Assembly (NCBI RefSeq): GCF_008630065.1
Contig: NZ_VWPL01000002.1
Span: forward strand, 1-64,000
DNA: 64,000 nucleotides
Source: Blastochloris sulfoviridis
Lineage (GTDB): Bacteria; Pseudomonadota; Alphaproteobacteria; Rhizobiales; Xanthobacteraceae
Direction of reading: 5' to 3'
Shown: in pieces, positions 32,880 through 40,558 of the stretch
How positions within the stretch are numbered: the stretch's first letter is position 1
Layout: every line of letters starts with the position of its first letter
The notes under the pieces: generated by a model
Seen by the model: the letters and a program-made list of their open reading frames with translations, nothing else
What the model was told of the DNA's origin: nothing
Database searches by the model: none
Translations under genes and position numbers: made by a program

Positions 32880-32951
32880 GCGGGTTTCCGAAAAGTCGCC
32901 CATAAGGGGCGGCCCGGCATCGCCGGAACCGGCATGATCGCGAAGATCACC

Positions 32952-32977
32952 AAAGGCCCGGCGCAAGCCGGGCCTTT
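32952..32977 (+). terminator. Intrinsic terminator of carD
   Basis: A perfect 11-bp stem, AAAGGCCCGGC with GCCGGGCCTTT, closes on a GCAA tetraloop 73 bp after the carD stop. Confidence 0.75.
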
Positions 32978-33091
32978 GCCGTTCGGCGGCGATGCGGCCG
33001 CCGTTGGCGATCGGCGCGGCGCGATCTCCCTGTCTCCAACGCGCTCCCCGGCTGAGGTCTTCAGGCCGCGGTCTCAAGGGGCTCTGATCCC

Positions 33092-33173
33092 GTTTCCGGT
33101 CGATCCCCTCGGGATGGGCGGAAGCGATCTCGCCGAAACCCTCTTGTTCGATGGCGGGATTTCCGACGATCGG
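33092..33173. repeat. Intergenic repeat family D, degenerate copy
   Basis: This copy keeps the order seen at the end of the window: TTTCCGG hairpin, CTCGCCGAAA, CTTGTTCGA loop, GGGATTTCCGACGATCGGA. Several substitutions break the main stem. Confidence 0.55.
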
Positions 33174-33340
33174 ACGACCGATCTTCGGCGTGGTCGGCCG
33201 CACTGCGCGTGCCCCCTGCGACAACATGCCTCAATGTCAGGGGCCGGCCGCCGACACGCTGCTGTCGGCCGGGCCCCGGTCCAGCGCGATTGAGCATGTC
33301 AACGCAACATCTTGGAGAGTCCGCCAAGTTATTGAGTTGT

Positions 33341-33386
33341 CGCATTCTCTTTCGCAAGACCGGCGTCCACTTTTGCGGAGAATGCT
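33341..33386. repeat. Intergenic repeat family B, copy 2
   Basis: CGCATTCTCTTTCGCAAGAC, a CGGCGTCCAC centre and TTTTGCGGAGAATGCT form the imperfect inverted repeat typical of the family. Confidence 0.75.
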
Positions 33387-33691
33387 TTCGCCCGGTCTCT
33401 CGCCCGCGCCGCGTCATGCCGGGGCCGCAAACCGTGACTCGTCATGCCGCGCCTGAAGCCAAGCCTGCCAAGGCGCAAACATTGCTTCCCGCGGGCATCC
33501 GCGCCTTCAAATGACATCCAAAACAGAGACGTGGAGAGCCGTGGCGGGCCCGGCCATGACGTCGACGGGTCAAGGCCTTGCGCCGCGGGTATCACCCTTG
33601 CTAACAATTAATTGAACGCGCAATAATTTATCGTGCGCGATATTTCCGCTAGACATCAATCGGTACGCCAGACTTCGCCGCTGCCCAGGGC

Positions 33692-33717
33692 GGAACAAGG
33701 CGGCCCCGCGCCACGTT
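33692..33717 (+). promoter_or_regulatory. EcfG-type promoter of the rpoH-type sigma gene
   Basis: GGAAC at 33692-33696, 17 bp, then CGTT at 33714-33717 matches the general stress consensus with the longer allowed spacing. The leader to the ATG at 33835 would be about 110 bases and include the 15-bp direct repeats. EcfG control of an rpoH paralogue is known in rhizobia. Confidence 0.7.
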
Positions 33718-33745
33718 TTCACCTTGCTTGTGGCCGGATCCGACA

Positions 33746-33776
33746 GGGTACGTAAATATTTGGGTACGTAAATATT
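33746..33776. repeat. 15-bp direct repeat in the rpoH-type gene leader
   Basis: GGGTACGTAAATATT occurs at 33746-33760 and 33762-33776, separated by one base. The 16-bp spacing puts the copies roughly one and a half DNA turns apart. It lies between the predicted transcription start and the ATG. Confidence 0.75.
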
Positions 33777-33834
33777 CGTAAGCCTGAATTTGAACGGGCA
33801 GGACGTGAATCGGGAAAGTCGACGGGAGAGCGGC

Positions 33835-34704
33835 ATGAACCGGGTGATGGGTATCCGCCAGCGTTTCGTGAAGGCAGCGATGAACGCCCCCTTCCTTGGG
33901 CGCGAGGAAGAGCACGATCTGGCGGTGCGCTGGAAGAGCGAGGGCGACCAGGCGGCGCTGCACCGGCTCGCCTCGGCCCACATCCGTCTGGTGATCGCCA
34001 TTGCCGCGCGGTTCAAGCACTACAACCTGCCGATGGCCGACCTGATCCAGGAGGGCCATGTCGGTCTCCTGGAGGCGGCCGCGCGGTTCGATCCGGAGCG
34101 CGAGGTGCGGTTCTCGACCTACGCCACGTGGTGGATCCGCGCCGCCATCCAGGACTTCATCCTGCGCAACTGGTCGATCGTTCGCGGCGGCACCTCCTCG
34201 GCGCAGAAGGCGCTGTTCTTCAATCTGCGGCGCATCCGCGCCCGCCTCGCCCAGCGCGGCGAGGACGGGCCGGCCTCGCAGATGTACCAGACCATCGCCG
34301 AGGAGATCGGGGTGTCGGTGAACGACGTGGCGGTGATGGACTGCCGCCTCACCGGGCACGACATGTCGCTGAACGCGCCGATGGCGGACGCGGATTCCTC
34401 CTCCTCGGAGCGGCAGGACTTCCTGGTGTGGGACGGTCCGGGGCCGGACGAGCTGGTGGGCGAGGAGATCGACCGGGTCCGCCGGGTGAAATGGCTGCGT
34501 GCGGCCATGGCGGTGCTGTCGGAGCGCGAGCTGCGCATCCTGCGCGAGCGCCGGCTGGTCGACAACGCCGCGACGCTGGAGGCGCTGGGCTCGCGGATGG
34601 GCATCTCCAAGGAGCGCGTCCGCCAGATCGAGACGCGGGCGATGGAGAAGCTGCGCCAAGCCCTCGACGCCCAGCAGCCGGACGCCCGCGCCGCGCTGGT
34701 CTGA
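33835..34704 (+). CDS. rpoH: RpoH-type (sigma-32 family) RNA polymerase sigma factor
   Basis: This 289-residue sigma has region 2 (HYNLPMADLIQEGHVGLLEAAARFDPEREVRFSTYATWWIRAAIQDF, about 60-106) and region 4 (MGISKERVRQIETRAMEKLRQAL, near 255-278). The diagnostic RpoH box region reads QKALFFNLRRIRARL, near 123-137. The ATG at 33835 has a GGGAG ribosome binding site and is preferred to one 15 codons upstream. The EcfG-type promoter argues that this is the RpoH2 paralogue, which serves oxidative and photo-oxidative stress. The paralogue number is inferred. Confidence 0.9.
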   Translation: MNRVMGIRQRFVKAAMNAPFLGREEEHDLAVRWKSEGDQAALHRLASAHIRLVIAIAARFKHYNLPMADLIQEGHVGLLEAAARFDPEREVRFSTYATWWIRAAIQDFILRNWSIVRGGTSSAQKALFFNLRRIRARLAQRGEDGPASQMYQTIAEEIGVSVNDVAVMDCRLTGHDMSLNAPMADADSSSSERQDFLVWDGPGPDELVGEEIDRVRRVKWLRAAMAVLSERELRILRERRLVDNAATLEALGSRMGISKERVRQIETRAMEKLRQALDAQQPDARAALV

Positions 34705-34755
34705 TGCGCCTCATCCGAACCCGACGCCCGGCCGGTGCGGTAGGGCGCGTGGGGT

Positions 34756-36342
34756 CTATTCGACCACGATCTTGACCTTCTGGCCGGGCTGGAGCGGGGT
34801 GCCGCGTTCCAGCCCGTTCAGCACCAGGAAACGGTCGAGCGGGTGGTCGAGCGGCGCCATGCGCCCGGACAGGCTTTCGGCGGTCTCCCCCGGCTGGACG
34901 GTGACGATCTTGAGCCGCAGCGGGCGCAGCTTGTCGGCCTCCTGCAGGCTTACGCGCCGGAAGGATTGCGCCGCGGCCCGGAACTGCCGGTCGATCTCGG
35001 GGGTCAGCGAGCGGGCGGCGAAGATCAGCCGGTAGACCTCGCTGCCGAAGCGGATGGCGTAGAGTCGGAACGACCATTCGCGCCCGCGCGCCACCGCGGT
35101 TGCCGCCTCGAAGCCGTTCAGCGACAGCGCCTCGACCGAGGGCGTCTCCACGCCGTCGATCCAGCCGGCGGCGAGGTAGGTCGCCAGATCCTCGGTGCCG
35201 CCGGGCCGGGCGGCGTCGAGCCGCAGCGCCTCGCGCCCGCCGGACGAGGCGCCGAGAACCGCCTGCGGCGTGTTCTCCAGCGAGAACCCCTCCGGCGCCA
35301 CGAACGTGAAGCCGAGCTTGGGATGGATGAAGCGCCGGCCGCGCACATAGCCCTCGCTGGGGTCGTCGCCGTAGGCGAGCCCGTCGATCTGGGCGAGGTA
35401 GCGGTCGCGGTCGCGCTCGCCGGTGCCGCCGGGACCGGCGAACTGCCGGGCATAGGTGACGACGATCGCCAGCCGGTCGGGCGTGGAGGGGTGGGTGGAC
35501 AGGAAGTCGAGGGCCTCGCCTGAGCCGCGGGCGGAGTCGGCGCCGAGCGCCTGGTCGCGCAGGATGCCGTGGCGGGCGAGCGAGGTGAGGAAGCGCGAGG
35601 CGCCGTAGGGATCGAACCCGCCGCGGGCGCTGATGCCGACGCCGATCGCATCCGCCTCCAGCTCCTGCTGGCGGGAGAAGCTGGCGATGCTCAGCTTGGA
35701 GCGGGCGAGCGACAGCGCGCCGAGCTGCGGGTCCTGCAGCACGTCCGAGATCACCTTCGACACGATCGCCGCTTGCCGCACCTGCTCCTCGCGCTCCACG
35801 GCGTGGCGGGCGACCACGTGGGCCATCTCGTGCGAGAGCACCGAGGCAAGCTCGGCGCGGTCGTTGGCGAGCGCCAGCAGGCCGCGGGTGACGTAGAGCG
35901 AGCCCGACGGCAGCGCGAAGGCATTGACGGAGGGCGAATTGAGGAGGGTGACGCGGTAGCGCAGGTCCGGCCGGTCGGACGCCGCCACCAGCCGCGCGAC
36001 GGTGACTTCGATCGACGCCCGCAGCGCCGGATCCTTGTACTCGCCGCCATAGCTGGCGAGGATGCGGGCGTGCTCGCGCTCCTCGCCGCGCGCGGGCGGC
36101 GGCGGCGAGGTCAGGCGCGCCCGCGGCACGTCGGTGTCGGGCCGGTCGAGATCGGGCAGGCCGATCGAGCCGCAGCCGGCGACGAGCCCGGCCAGCAGCG
36201 CTGCCCGCAGCGCGCGCGCCGTCTGGCCCGCCAGGACGAGGCCGGCCTGCCACCAGCCATTGGCCGCGGGGCTGCCGGACGGCCCGAGCCCGCTCAATCC
36301 GAACCTGGTCAACTTGAATCCGATCAACCTGAACCCGATCAC
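34756..36342 (-). CDS. M48 family metalloprotease, BepA/YfgC-like, with C-terminal LysM-like domain
   Basis: This 528-residue protein has a zinc protease domain with HEMAH at residues 171-175 and the downstream zinc ligand in QQELEADAIG. A C-terminal LysM-like stretch (VTVQPGETAESLS ... PGQKVKIVVE, about 476-528) suggests peptidoglycan contact. LLAGLVAGCGS near residue 55 looks like a lipobox, so it is probably an outer-membrane or periplasmic lipoprotein. The GTG at 36342 overlaps the upstream gene's stop (GTGA). The first 20 residues (FRLIGFKLTRFGLSGLG) come from imperfect 15-bp repeats, so the true start may lie further in. Confidence 0.85.
   Translation of the reverse strand: MIGFRLIGFKLTRFGLSGLGPSGSPAANGWWQAGLVLAGQTARALRAALLAGLVAGCGSIGLPDLDRPDTDVPRARLTSPPPPARGEEREHARILASYGGEYKDPALRASIEVTVARLVAASDRPDLRYRVTLLNSPSVNAFALPSGSLYVTRGLLALANDRAELASVLSHEMAHVVARHAVEREEQVRQAAIVSKVISDVLQDPQLGALSLARSKLSIASFSRQQELEADAIGVGISARGGFDPYGASRFLTSLARHGILRDQALGADSARGSGEALDFLSTHPSTPDRLAIVVTYARQFAGPGGTGERDRDRYLAQIDGLAYGDDPSEGYVRGRRFIHPKLGFTFVAPEGFSLENTPQAVLGASSGGREALRLDAARPGGTEDLATYLAAGWIDGVETPSVEALSLNGFEAATAVARGREWSFRLYAIRFGSEVYRLIFAARSLTPEIDRQFRAAAQSFRRVSLQEADKLRPLRLKIVTVQPGETAESLSGRMAPLDHPLDRFLVLNGLERGTPLQPGQKVKIVVE
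36284..36342. repeat. Imperfect 15-bp tandem repeats at the M48 gene start
   Basis: On the minus strand GATCGGGTTCAGGTT, GATCGGATTCAAGTT, GACCAGGTTCGGATT and GAGCGGGCTCGGGCC follow one another. They encode a repeated Phe/Leu/Gly pattern before the lipoprotein signal. Confidence 0.6.
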
Positions 36343-37181
36343 TTGGCGGCCTCAAGACGTTCGATCTGGTCGGGCGTCTGCGCCTCGATCGCCGGGCCGC
36401 CGCGGGCCTCGATATGGCCGCGCACCCGGATCGTCTCGCCGACCATCCCGGCAAGCTCCAGGCCAGCCTGGGCGAAGGCCCGGCGGTCGCGCGCCGCGAC
36501 CATCACCGTGAAGTCCTCGCGCCAGCGCCGGCCGAAATTGACATAGACCGTGCGGCCGCGGGTGTTGACGGCGGAAATGCGGCCTTCCACCAGCGCGTAG
36601 CGGCCCGCCAGGGCATTCAGGCGGGCAAGATCGCGTGCGGCCACCGGCTGGTTGGCCGCCTCCGCCCAGCGGCCCTTGCCCGCGCGCCGCGCCGCCTGCT
36701 CGCGCGCCAGCAGCGGCCGGACGCAGCGGGCGCCGGGACGCGGGGCGACGACGGCGAGCCCCTGCGCCACCAGTTGCGCCTCCAGCCAGGACGGTGGCGC
36801 GCCGTCCGGCCCGGCCACCGTCACCGCACCGGCCGGCAGCCGGCCCCAGCGGTCCGGCGCGCCGGCGCCGCGAATCTCCACCGCCCGGCCGAGCGACTGA
36901 TCCGCCAGCCAAGCGGTGGCCGCCCCCTCAAGCCGCAGCGCCGGGAAGGTCGCCAGCGCGCCGCCGGCCAGCCGCAGGCCGCCCTCGCCGAGCGCGGCCA
37001 CGCGGTCGCGAATCACCCCCTGCGGTGCGCACGCGTCGACCTCCGCCATGTCGTCCCTTCGCAAATCATCCGCCCAGCCCGGAACGCTCGCCGCAGGCGT
37101 TCCTGCTGCGCACAGCGCCGCCGCCAAGCCAAGGGCGCGCCCGCCGCCGCGACGGGTCCGCCCGTCCGACCTCAACCCCAT
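36339..37181 (-). CDS. Exported SNase-like (thermonuclease fold) protein
   Basis: This 280-residue protein has a signal sequence (about 12-33, ALGLAAALCAAGTPAAS) and a staphylococcal nuclease-like domain near 80-165 (VEIRGAGAPDRWGRLPAGAV, EAQLVAQGLAVVAPR, LLAREQAARRAGKGRWAE). An OB-like segment follows (RISAVNTRGRTVYVNFGRRWREDFTV). The catalytic Arg/Asp set of true thermonucleases is not clearly complete, so nuclease activity is uncertain. The start at 37181 places the signal peptide correctly. It is coupled to the M48 protease gene by a GTGA overlap. Confidence 0.75.
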   Translation of the reverse strand: MGLRSDGRTRRGGGRALGLAAALCAAGTPAASVPGWADDLRRDDMAEVDACAPQGVIRDRVAALGEGGLRLAGGALATFPALRLEGAATAWLADQSLGRAVEIRGAGAPDRWGRLPAGAVTVAGPDGAPPSWLEAQLVAQGLAVVAPRPGARCVRPLLAREQAARRAGKGRWAEAANQPVAARDLARLNALAGRYALVEGRISAVNTRGRTVYVNFGRRWREDFTVMVAARDRRAFAQAGLELAGMVGETIRVRGHIEARGGPAIEAQTPDQIERLEAAK

Positions 37182-37484
37182 GCCGCCAGTCTCCTGCGCC
37201 CAAACAAGAGCGCCAATCGGGCGACAGTGCGGCATCCCGGTGGGTGAGGCGTGTGACGCGGCAGATCGCCCGCGCGGGCGCGTTGTGGTAGGACGGCGGC
37301 CGGATCGGCGTGCGGGGCCGGCCGAGGTTCTGACCGCCGGTCTCGGCGACGGGCCTCGATCATCCGACGCGATCGCCGCTCGTGATCACGAGTCTTGATC
37401 AGCGGGGGCCGATCGCATCATATGATGAGCACCTCCGCCGCGCATGGCGGCGGAGCGACGAAACGCGGACAACGAGGGTTCCAC
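37182..37484. other. 303-bp gap before tRNA-Arg
   Basis: No gene was recognised. It holds a 14-bp perfect palindrome CTCGTGATCACGAG (37379-37392) and presumably the promoters of tRNA-Arg and, on the other strand, of the SNase-like gene. Confidence 0.55.
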
Positions 37485-37561
37485 CTCCCGGTAGCTCAGC
37501 AGGATAGAGCACAGGTTTCCTAAACCTGGGGTCAGGGGTTCGATTCCCTTCCGGGAGGCCA
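37485..37561 (+). tRNA. tRNA-Arg (CCT)
   Basis: Acceptor CTCCCGG pairs with CCGGGAG; the D arm is GCTC...GAGC. The anticodon loop TTCCTAA between CAGGT and ACCTG gives anticodon CCT (codon AGG). The T-loop GTTCGATTC is intact, and CCA is encoded at the end. Confidence 0.94.
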
Positions 37562-37861
37562 TTTTCCGCGTGTCCAGCCGTGCCGGGGCGTGCTCCAAGC
37601 CGGCGATGCTTCAGGCCCGTGGTGCTGCAGCCCTGCGTCTTCGAGCGGCGTGCGCCCTTCCTGGCGCGACCATGAAACCGTGCTGATCGATGGGGCCCAG
37701 GCCGTGCGCGCGGTCTCTCGTGCGCGCGGTCTCTATCGCCGCAGACGTGGCCAGCCGGCCTGTCGATGTTTGACGGTGGGGAGGGTCGAGTGCCGGAAAC
37801 GTGAGGCCCGTCAGGACCCAGGCCGATTTGAGAGCCGGGGCGGGAGAGACAGGTGGCGGGC
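37562..37861. other. 300-bp gap between tRNA-Arg and tRNA-Ala
   Basis: No gene, repeat family or clear terminator was recognised between the two convergent tRNA genes. Confidence 0.5.
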
Positions 37862-37937
37862 TGGTGGAGCCGAGGGGATTCGAACCCCTGACCTCTGCAG
37901 TGCGATTGCAGCGCTCTCCCAACTGAGCTACGGCCCC
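37862..37937 (-). tRNA. tRNA-Ala (CGC)
   Basis: On the minus strand acceptor GGGGCCG pairs with CGGCTCC and includes the G3:U70 wobble pair that defines alanine tRNAs. The anticodon loop ATCGCAC gives CGC (codon GCG). CCA is encoded. Confidence 0.95.
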
Positions 37938-38129
37938 GCCACGCGGCGCCTTTTAGGTGTGCCGGCCCCACAAAGTCAATGGCGTTCGCGCGGCGCAGAC
38001 GATCCGCCGGCCGGGCGGGCTTGATGGGACGGCTTGCAGAGGACGGCTTGCAGAGCTTGCAGAGGAAGGCTTGCAGCGGGCGTCCGCCCCCTATAGTCAT
38101 TGCGCCAGCGAGGCACGAGGGGCGCTGCC

Positions 38130-38408
38130 ATGAACTCGATCCTGTGGCTGTTCGACACAATCATCACGCTGTACGTCTGGATTCTGATCGCCTCGGCCGT
38201 GCTGTCGTGGCTGGTCGCCTTCAACGTGGTCAACCCGCGCAATCCCACCGTGGCGCAGGTCGGCGAAGCGCTGTGGCGGCTCACCGAGCCGGCGCTCGCC
38301 CCCATCCGGCGGGTGCTGCCCAGTTTCGGCGGGCTCGACCTGTCGCCGGTGGTGCTGATCATTGGCCTGTTCTTCATCCGCAATCTGGTGTTCGAGATCC
38401 TTCTCTGA
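38130..38408 (+). CDS. YggT family membrane protein
   Basis: This 92-residue protein has two membrane segments (about 4-30 and 68-90), with NPRNPTVAQVGEALWRLTEPALAPIRRVLP between them, the YggT signature. YggT proteins are linked to envelope processes such as division and osmotic balance, but the function is unsettled. The ATG at 38130 gives the family length. It precedes a DUF167 gene, a widely conserved pairing. Confidence 0.9.
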   Translation: MNSILWLFDTIITLYVWILIASAVLSWLVAFNVVNPRNPTVAQVGEALWRLTEPALAPIRRVLPSFGGLDLSPVVLIIGLFFIRNLVFEILL

Positions 38409-38478
38409 CGCTGCGGCGCCGGACCGAATCCTCCCCGGCCGGCAGTCCAGGTTCGACGCTTCAAGCCATCGTGCTGAT

Positions 38479-38525
38479 GCATTCTCGCGCGCAAGATCGG
38501 GTTTCACCTTTGCGGGGAATGCTCT
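38479..38525. repeat. Intergenic repeat family B, copy 3
   Basis: GCATTCTCGCGCGCAAGATC, a short centre and CCTTTGCGGGGAATGCTCT end two bases before the next start codon. The right arm provides GGGGA at Shine-Dalgarno distance. Confidence 0.7.
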
Positions 38526-38526
38526 G

Positions 38527-38850
38527 ATGGCCGACGAACCCGCTTGGCGCGCCGTCGGCGGCGGTCTCACCGTCACCGTGCGCCTGACGCCGCGCGGCGG
38601 GCGCGACGCGCTCGACGGCCTCGCACAGCTTTCCGACGGGCGCCGCGTGGTGGCGGCGCGGGTGCGCGCGGTGCCGGAGGCCGGCGCCGCCAACGCCGCG
38701 CTATTGACGCTGATCGCCGACGCCCTGGGGGTGGCGCGCCGCGACGTCGAGCTCGTCGCCGGCGCCACCGGACGACTCAAGACACTGCATGTGACGGGCG
38801 ATCCGGCGGCGCTGGCCGCGGCGCTCAGCAAAGCGACGGAGACGGCATGA
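38527..38850 (+). CDS. DUF167 (YggU) family protein
   Basis: This 107-residue protein has the DUF167 fold: [61 protein letters not shown]. The family is conserved, but its function is unknown. The ATG at 38527 directly follows a family B repeat, whose arm seems to supply the ribosome binding site. It overlaps folD by ATGA. Confidence 0.88.
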   Translation: MADEPAWRAVGGGLTVTVRLTPRGGRDALDGLAQLSDGRRVVAARVRAVPEAGAANAALLTLIADALGVARRDVELVAGATGRLKTLHVTGDPAALAAALSKATETA

Positions 38851-39731
38851 GCGCGACCCTGATCGACGGCAAGGCCATCGCGGCGGACCTGCGGGCCAAG
38901 GTGGCGGCGGCAGCCTCCCGCCTTGCCCGGGACCATGGGCTGGTGCCCGGCCTCGCCGTGGTGCTGGTGGGCGAGGATCCGGCGAGCGCGGTCTATGTCC
39001 GCAACAAGGGCAAGGCGACGGTCGAGGCGGGCCTCGCCTCCTTCGAGCACAAGCTGGCGGCCACGACCTCGCAGGCCGAGCTTCTGGCGCTGGTTTCGCG
39101 CCTCAATGCCGACCCGGCGGTCCACGGCATCCTGGTGCAGCTGCCGCTGCCGCCGCAGATCGACGCCCAGGCGGTTATCGAGGCGATCGATCCGGCAAAG
39201 GACGTCGACGGCTTCCACCCGGTCAATGCCGGGCGGCTGTCGGCCGGCCTGCCGGCGCTGGTGCCGTGCACCCCGGTCGGCTGCGTGATCCTGGCCAAGA
39301 CGGTGCGGCCGCAGCTCGCGGGCTGCGAGGCGGTGGTGGTCGGCCGCTCCAACATCGTCGGCAAGCCGGTGGCGCAGCTCCTGCTGGCCGAGAACTGCAC
39401 CGTGACGATCGCCCATTCGAAGACGCGCGACCTGCCGGGGGTGTGCTGGCGCGCCGACATCCTGGTGGCGGCGGTCGGCCGGCCGGAGATGATTCGCGGC
39501 GACTGGATCAAGCCCGGCGCCATCGTCATCGATGTCGGCATCAACCGCGTCGAGGCCGGCGAAGGCAAGACGAAGCTGGTCGGCGACGTGGCGTTCGCCG
39601 AGGCGGCGGCGGTGGCCGGCGCGATCACCCCGGTGCCGGGCGGCGTCGGGCCGATGACCATCGCCTGCCTGCTGGCCAACACGCTCAAGGCCGCGTCGAT
39701 GCAGGCCGGGCTGCCGGCGCCGGCGGTCTGA
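38847..39731 (+). CDS. folD: Bifunctional methylenetetrahydrofolate dehydrogenase/cyclohydrolase FolD
   Basis: FolD (294 residues) oxidises 5,10-methylene-THF and hydrolyses the methenyl product, feeding one-carbon units to purines. Signatures are [16 protein letters not shown] near 44, [11 protein letters not shown] near 94, PCTPVGC near 140, [18 protein letters not shown] near 163 and [12 protein letters not shown] near 262. The start overlaps the DUF167 stop. PurH, a user of formyl-THF, lies at the other end of the window. Confidence 0.96.
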   Translation: MSATLIDGKAIAADLRAKVAAAASRLARDHGLVPGLAVVLVGEDPASAVYVRNKGKATVEAGLASFEHKLAATTSQAELLALVSRLNADPAVHGILVQLPLPPQIDAQAVIEAIDPAKDVDGFHPVNAGRLSAGLPALVPCTPVGCVILAKTVRPQLAGCEAVVVGRSNIVGKPVAQLLLAENCTVTIAHSKTRDLPGVCWRADILVAAVGRPEMIRGDWIKPGAIVIDVGINRVEAGEGKTKLVGDVAFAEAAAVAGAITPVPGGVGPMTIACLLANTLKAASMQAGLPAPAV

Positions 39732-39777
39732 CGGACACCCCGAAGGATCGGCCGGACGTCCAGCAACGCCTCCGGCG

Positions 39778-40393
39778 TCAGGCCGGGAGCCCCCAGCGCT
39801 GGCCCTTGGCCCAGGCCAGCGCATCGGCCAGCCGGTCGCTGCCCCAGAACAGCTCGCCATCCGCCGTCACGAAGCTCGGCGCGCCGTAGATGCCGAGCTG
39901 CTCCGCCCGGGCAGTGGCGGCGCGCAGCGCGGCCTTGACGTCGTCGGCGCCGCTGCGCGCCAGCAGGGCCTCCGCATCATGGCCGAGGCCGGCGGCGAGC
40001 CGGCCGATCACCGCCCCTGTCAGAAATATCGTCGCCGTCCACGAACTCGGCGCGGAACACCGCCCGCGAGAACGCCGGGCGGTCGGCGTCGGCGAGAGCG
40101 GTGGCGACCCGCGCCGCCAACAGGCCGTTGGCCGGGAACGGGTCGGGCCGGACGATGGCGGGATGGCCGAGCTGGGCGGCGCGGCGGGCGAGATCGCGCC
40201 ACATGTTGCGGCCCTTGAGCGGGAACAGGTTGAACGGCGAGGTGGTGTAGCCCTGGCCGGCGAAGATCGGCCCGAGCAGGAACGGCCGCCAGGATACGCC
40301 GACGCCGGCGCGCCGCGCCGCCGCCTCGACCTCCTCGGCGGCGAGGAAGGAGTAGGTCGAGGCGAACTCGTACCAGAACTCGATGGTTGCCAT
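39778..40393 (-). pseudogene. Frameshifted 2-hydroxychromene-2-carboxylate isomerase-like (DsbA family) gene
   Basis: The N-terminal part starts at 40393 (MATIEFWYEFASTYSFLAAEE) and runs in one frame to about VDGDDISD. The C-terminal part (VIGRLAAGLGHDAEALLARSG ... PSFVTADGELFWGSDRLADAL) continues in another frame to 39778. The frames meet at a run of four C at 40014-40017; removing one base restores a full protein of about 204 residues. Family members are glutathione-dependent DsbA-fold isomerases. It is either a recent frameshift or a sequence error in a homopolymer. Confidence 0.85.
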
Positions 40394-40430
40394 ACCTCCC
40401 CCGCCTGTCGTCCGGAGTTTTTGAGTCGGT

Positions 40431-40477
40431 GCAGTCTCTTGCGCAAAACCGGTTTCCACTTTTGCTGAGACTGCTCT
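40431..40477. repeat. Intergenic repeat family B, copy 4
   Basis: GCAGTCTCTTGCGCAAAACC, GGTTTCCAC and TTTTGCTGAGACTGCTCT form the inverted repeat. The outer arms have changed together (GCAGTCTC with GAGACTGC), so the stem is preserved, which suggests that structure matters. Confidence 0.75.
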
Positions 40478-40558
40478 CGTGGATTACATCCACAGGATCA
40501 ATATCTTGTGGGCCGACTTGTCCTGACATTTGCGGACGCAAATGTCAGGGCCGGACCA

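Larger units (their letters stand above)
32880..33834. other. 955-bp gap between carD and the rpoH-type gene
   Basis: The longest gene-free stretch of the window. It contains the carD terminator, a degenerate family D repeat (33092-33173), a family B repeat (33341-33386), an AT-rich stretch near 33600-33660, an EcfG-type promoter (33692-33717) and a 15-bp direct repeat (33746-33776). No coding frame with family features was seen. Confidence 0.65.

Noticed and set aside
32880-33834. Small genes in the carD to rpoH gap
   Set aside because: Open frames there overlap repeats, lack ribosome binding sites and show no protein-like pattern.
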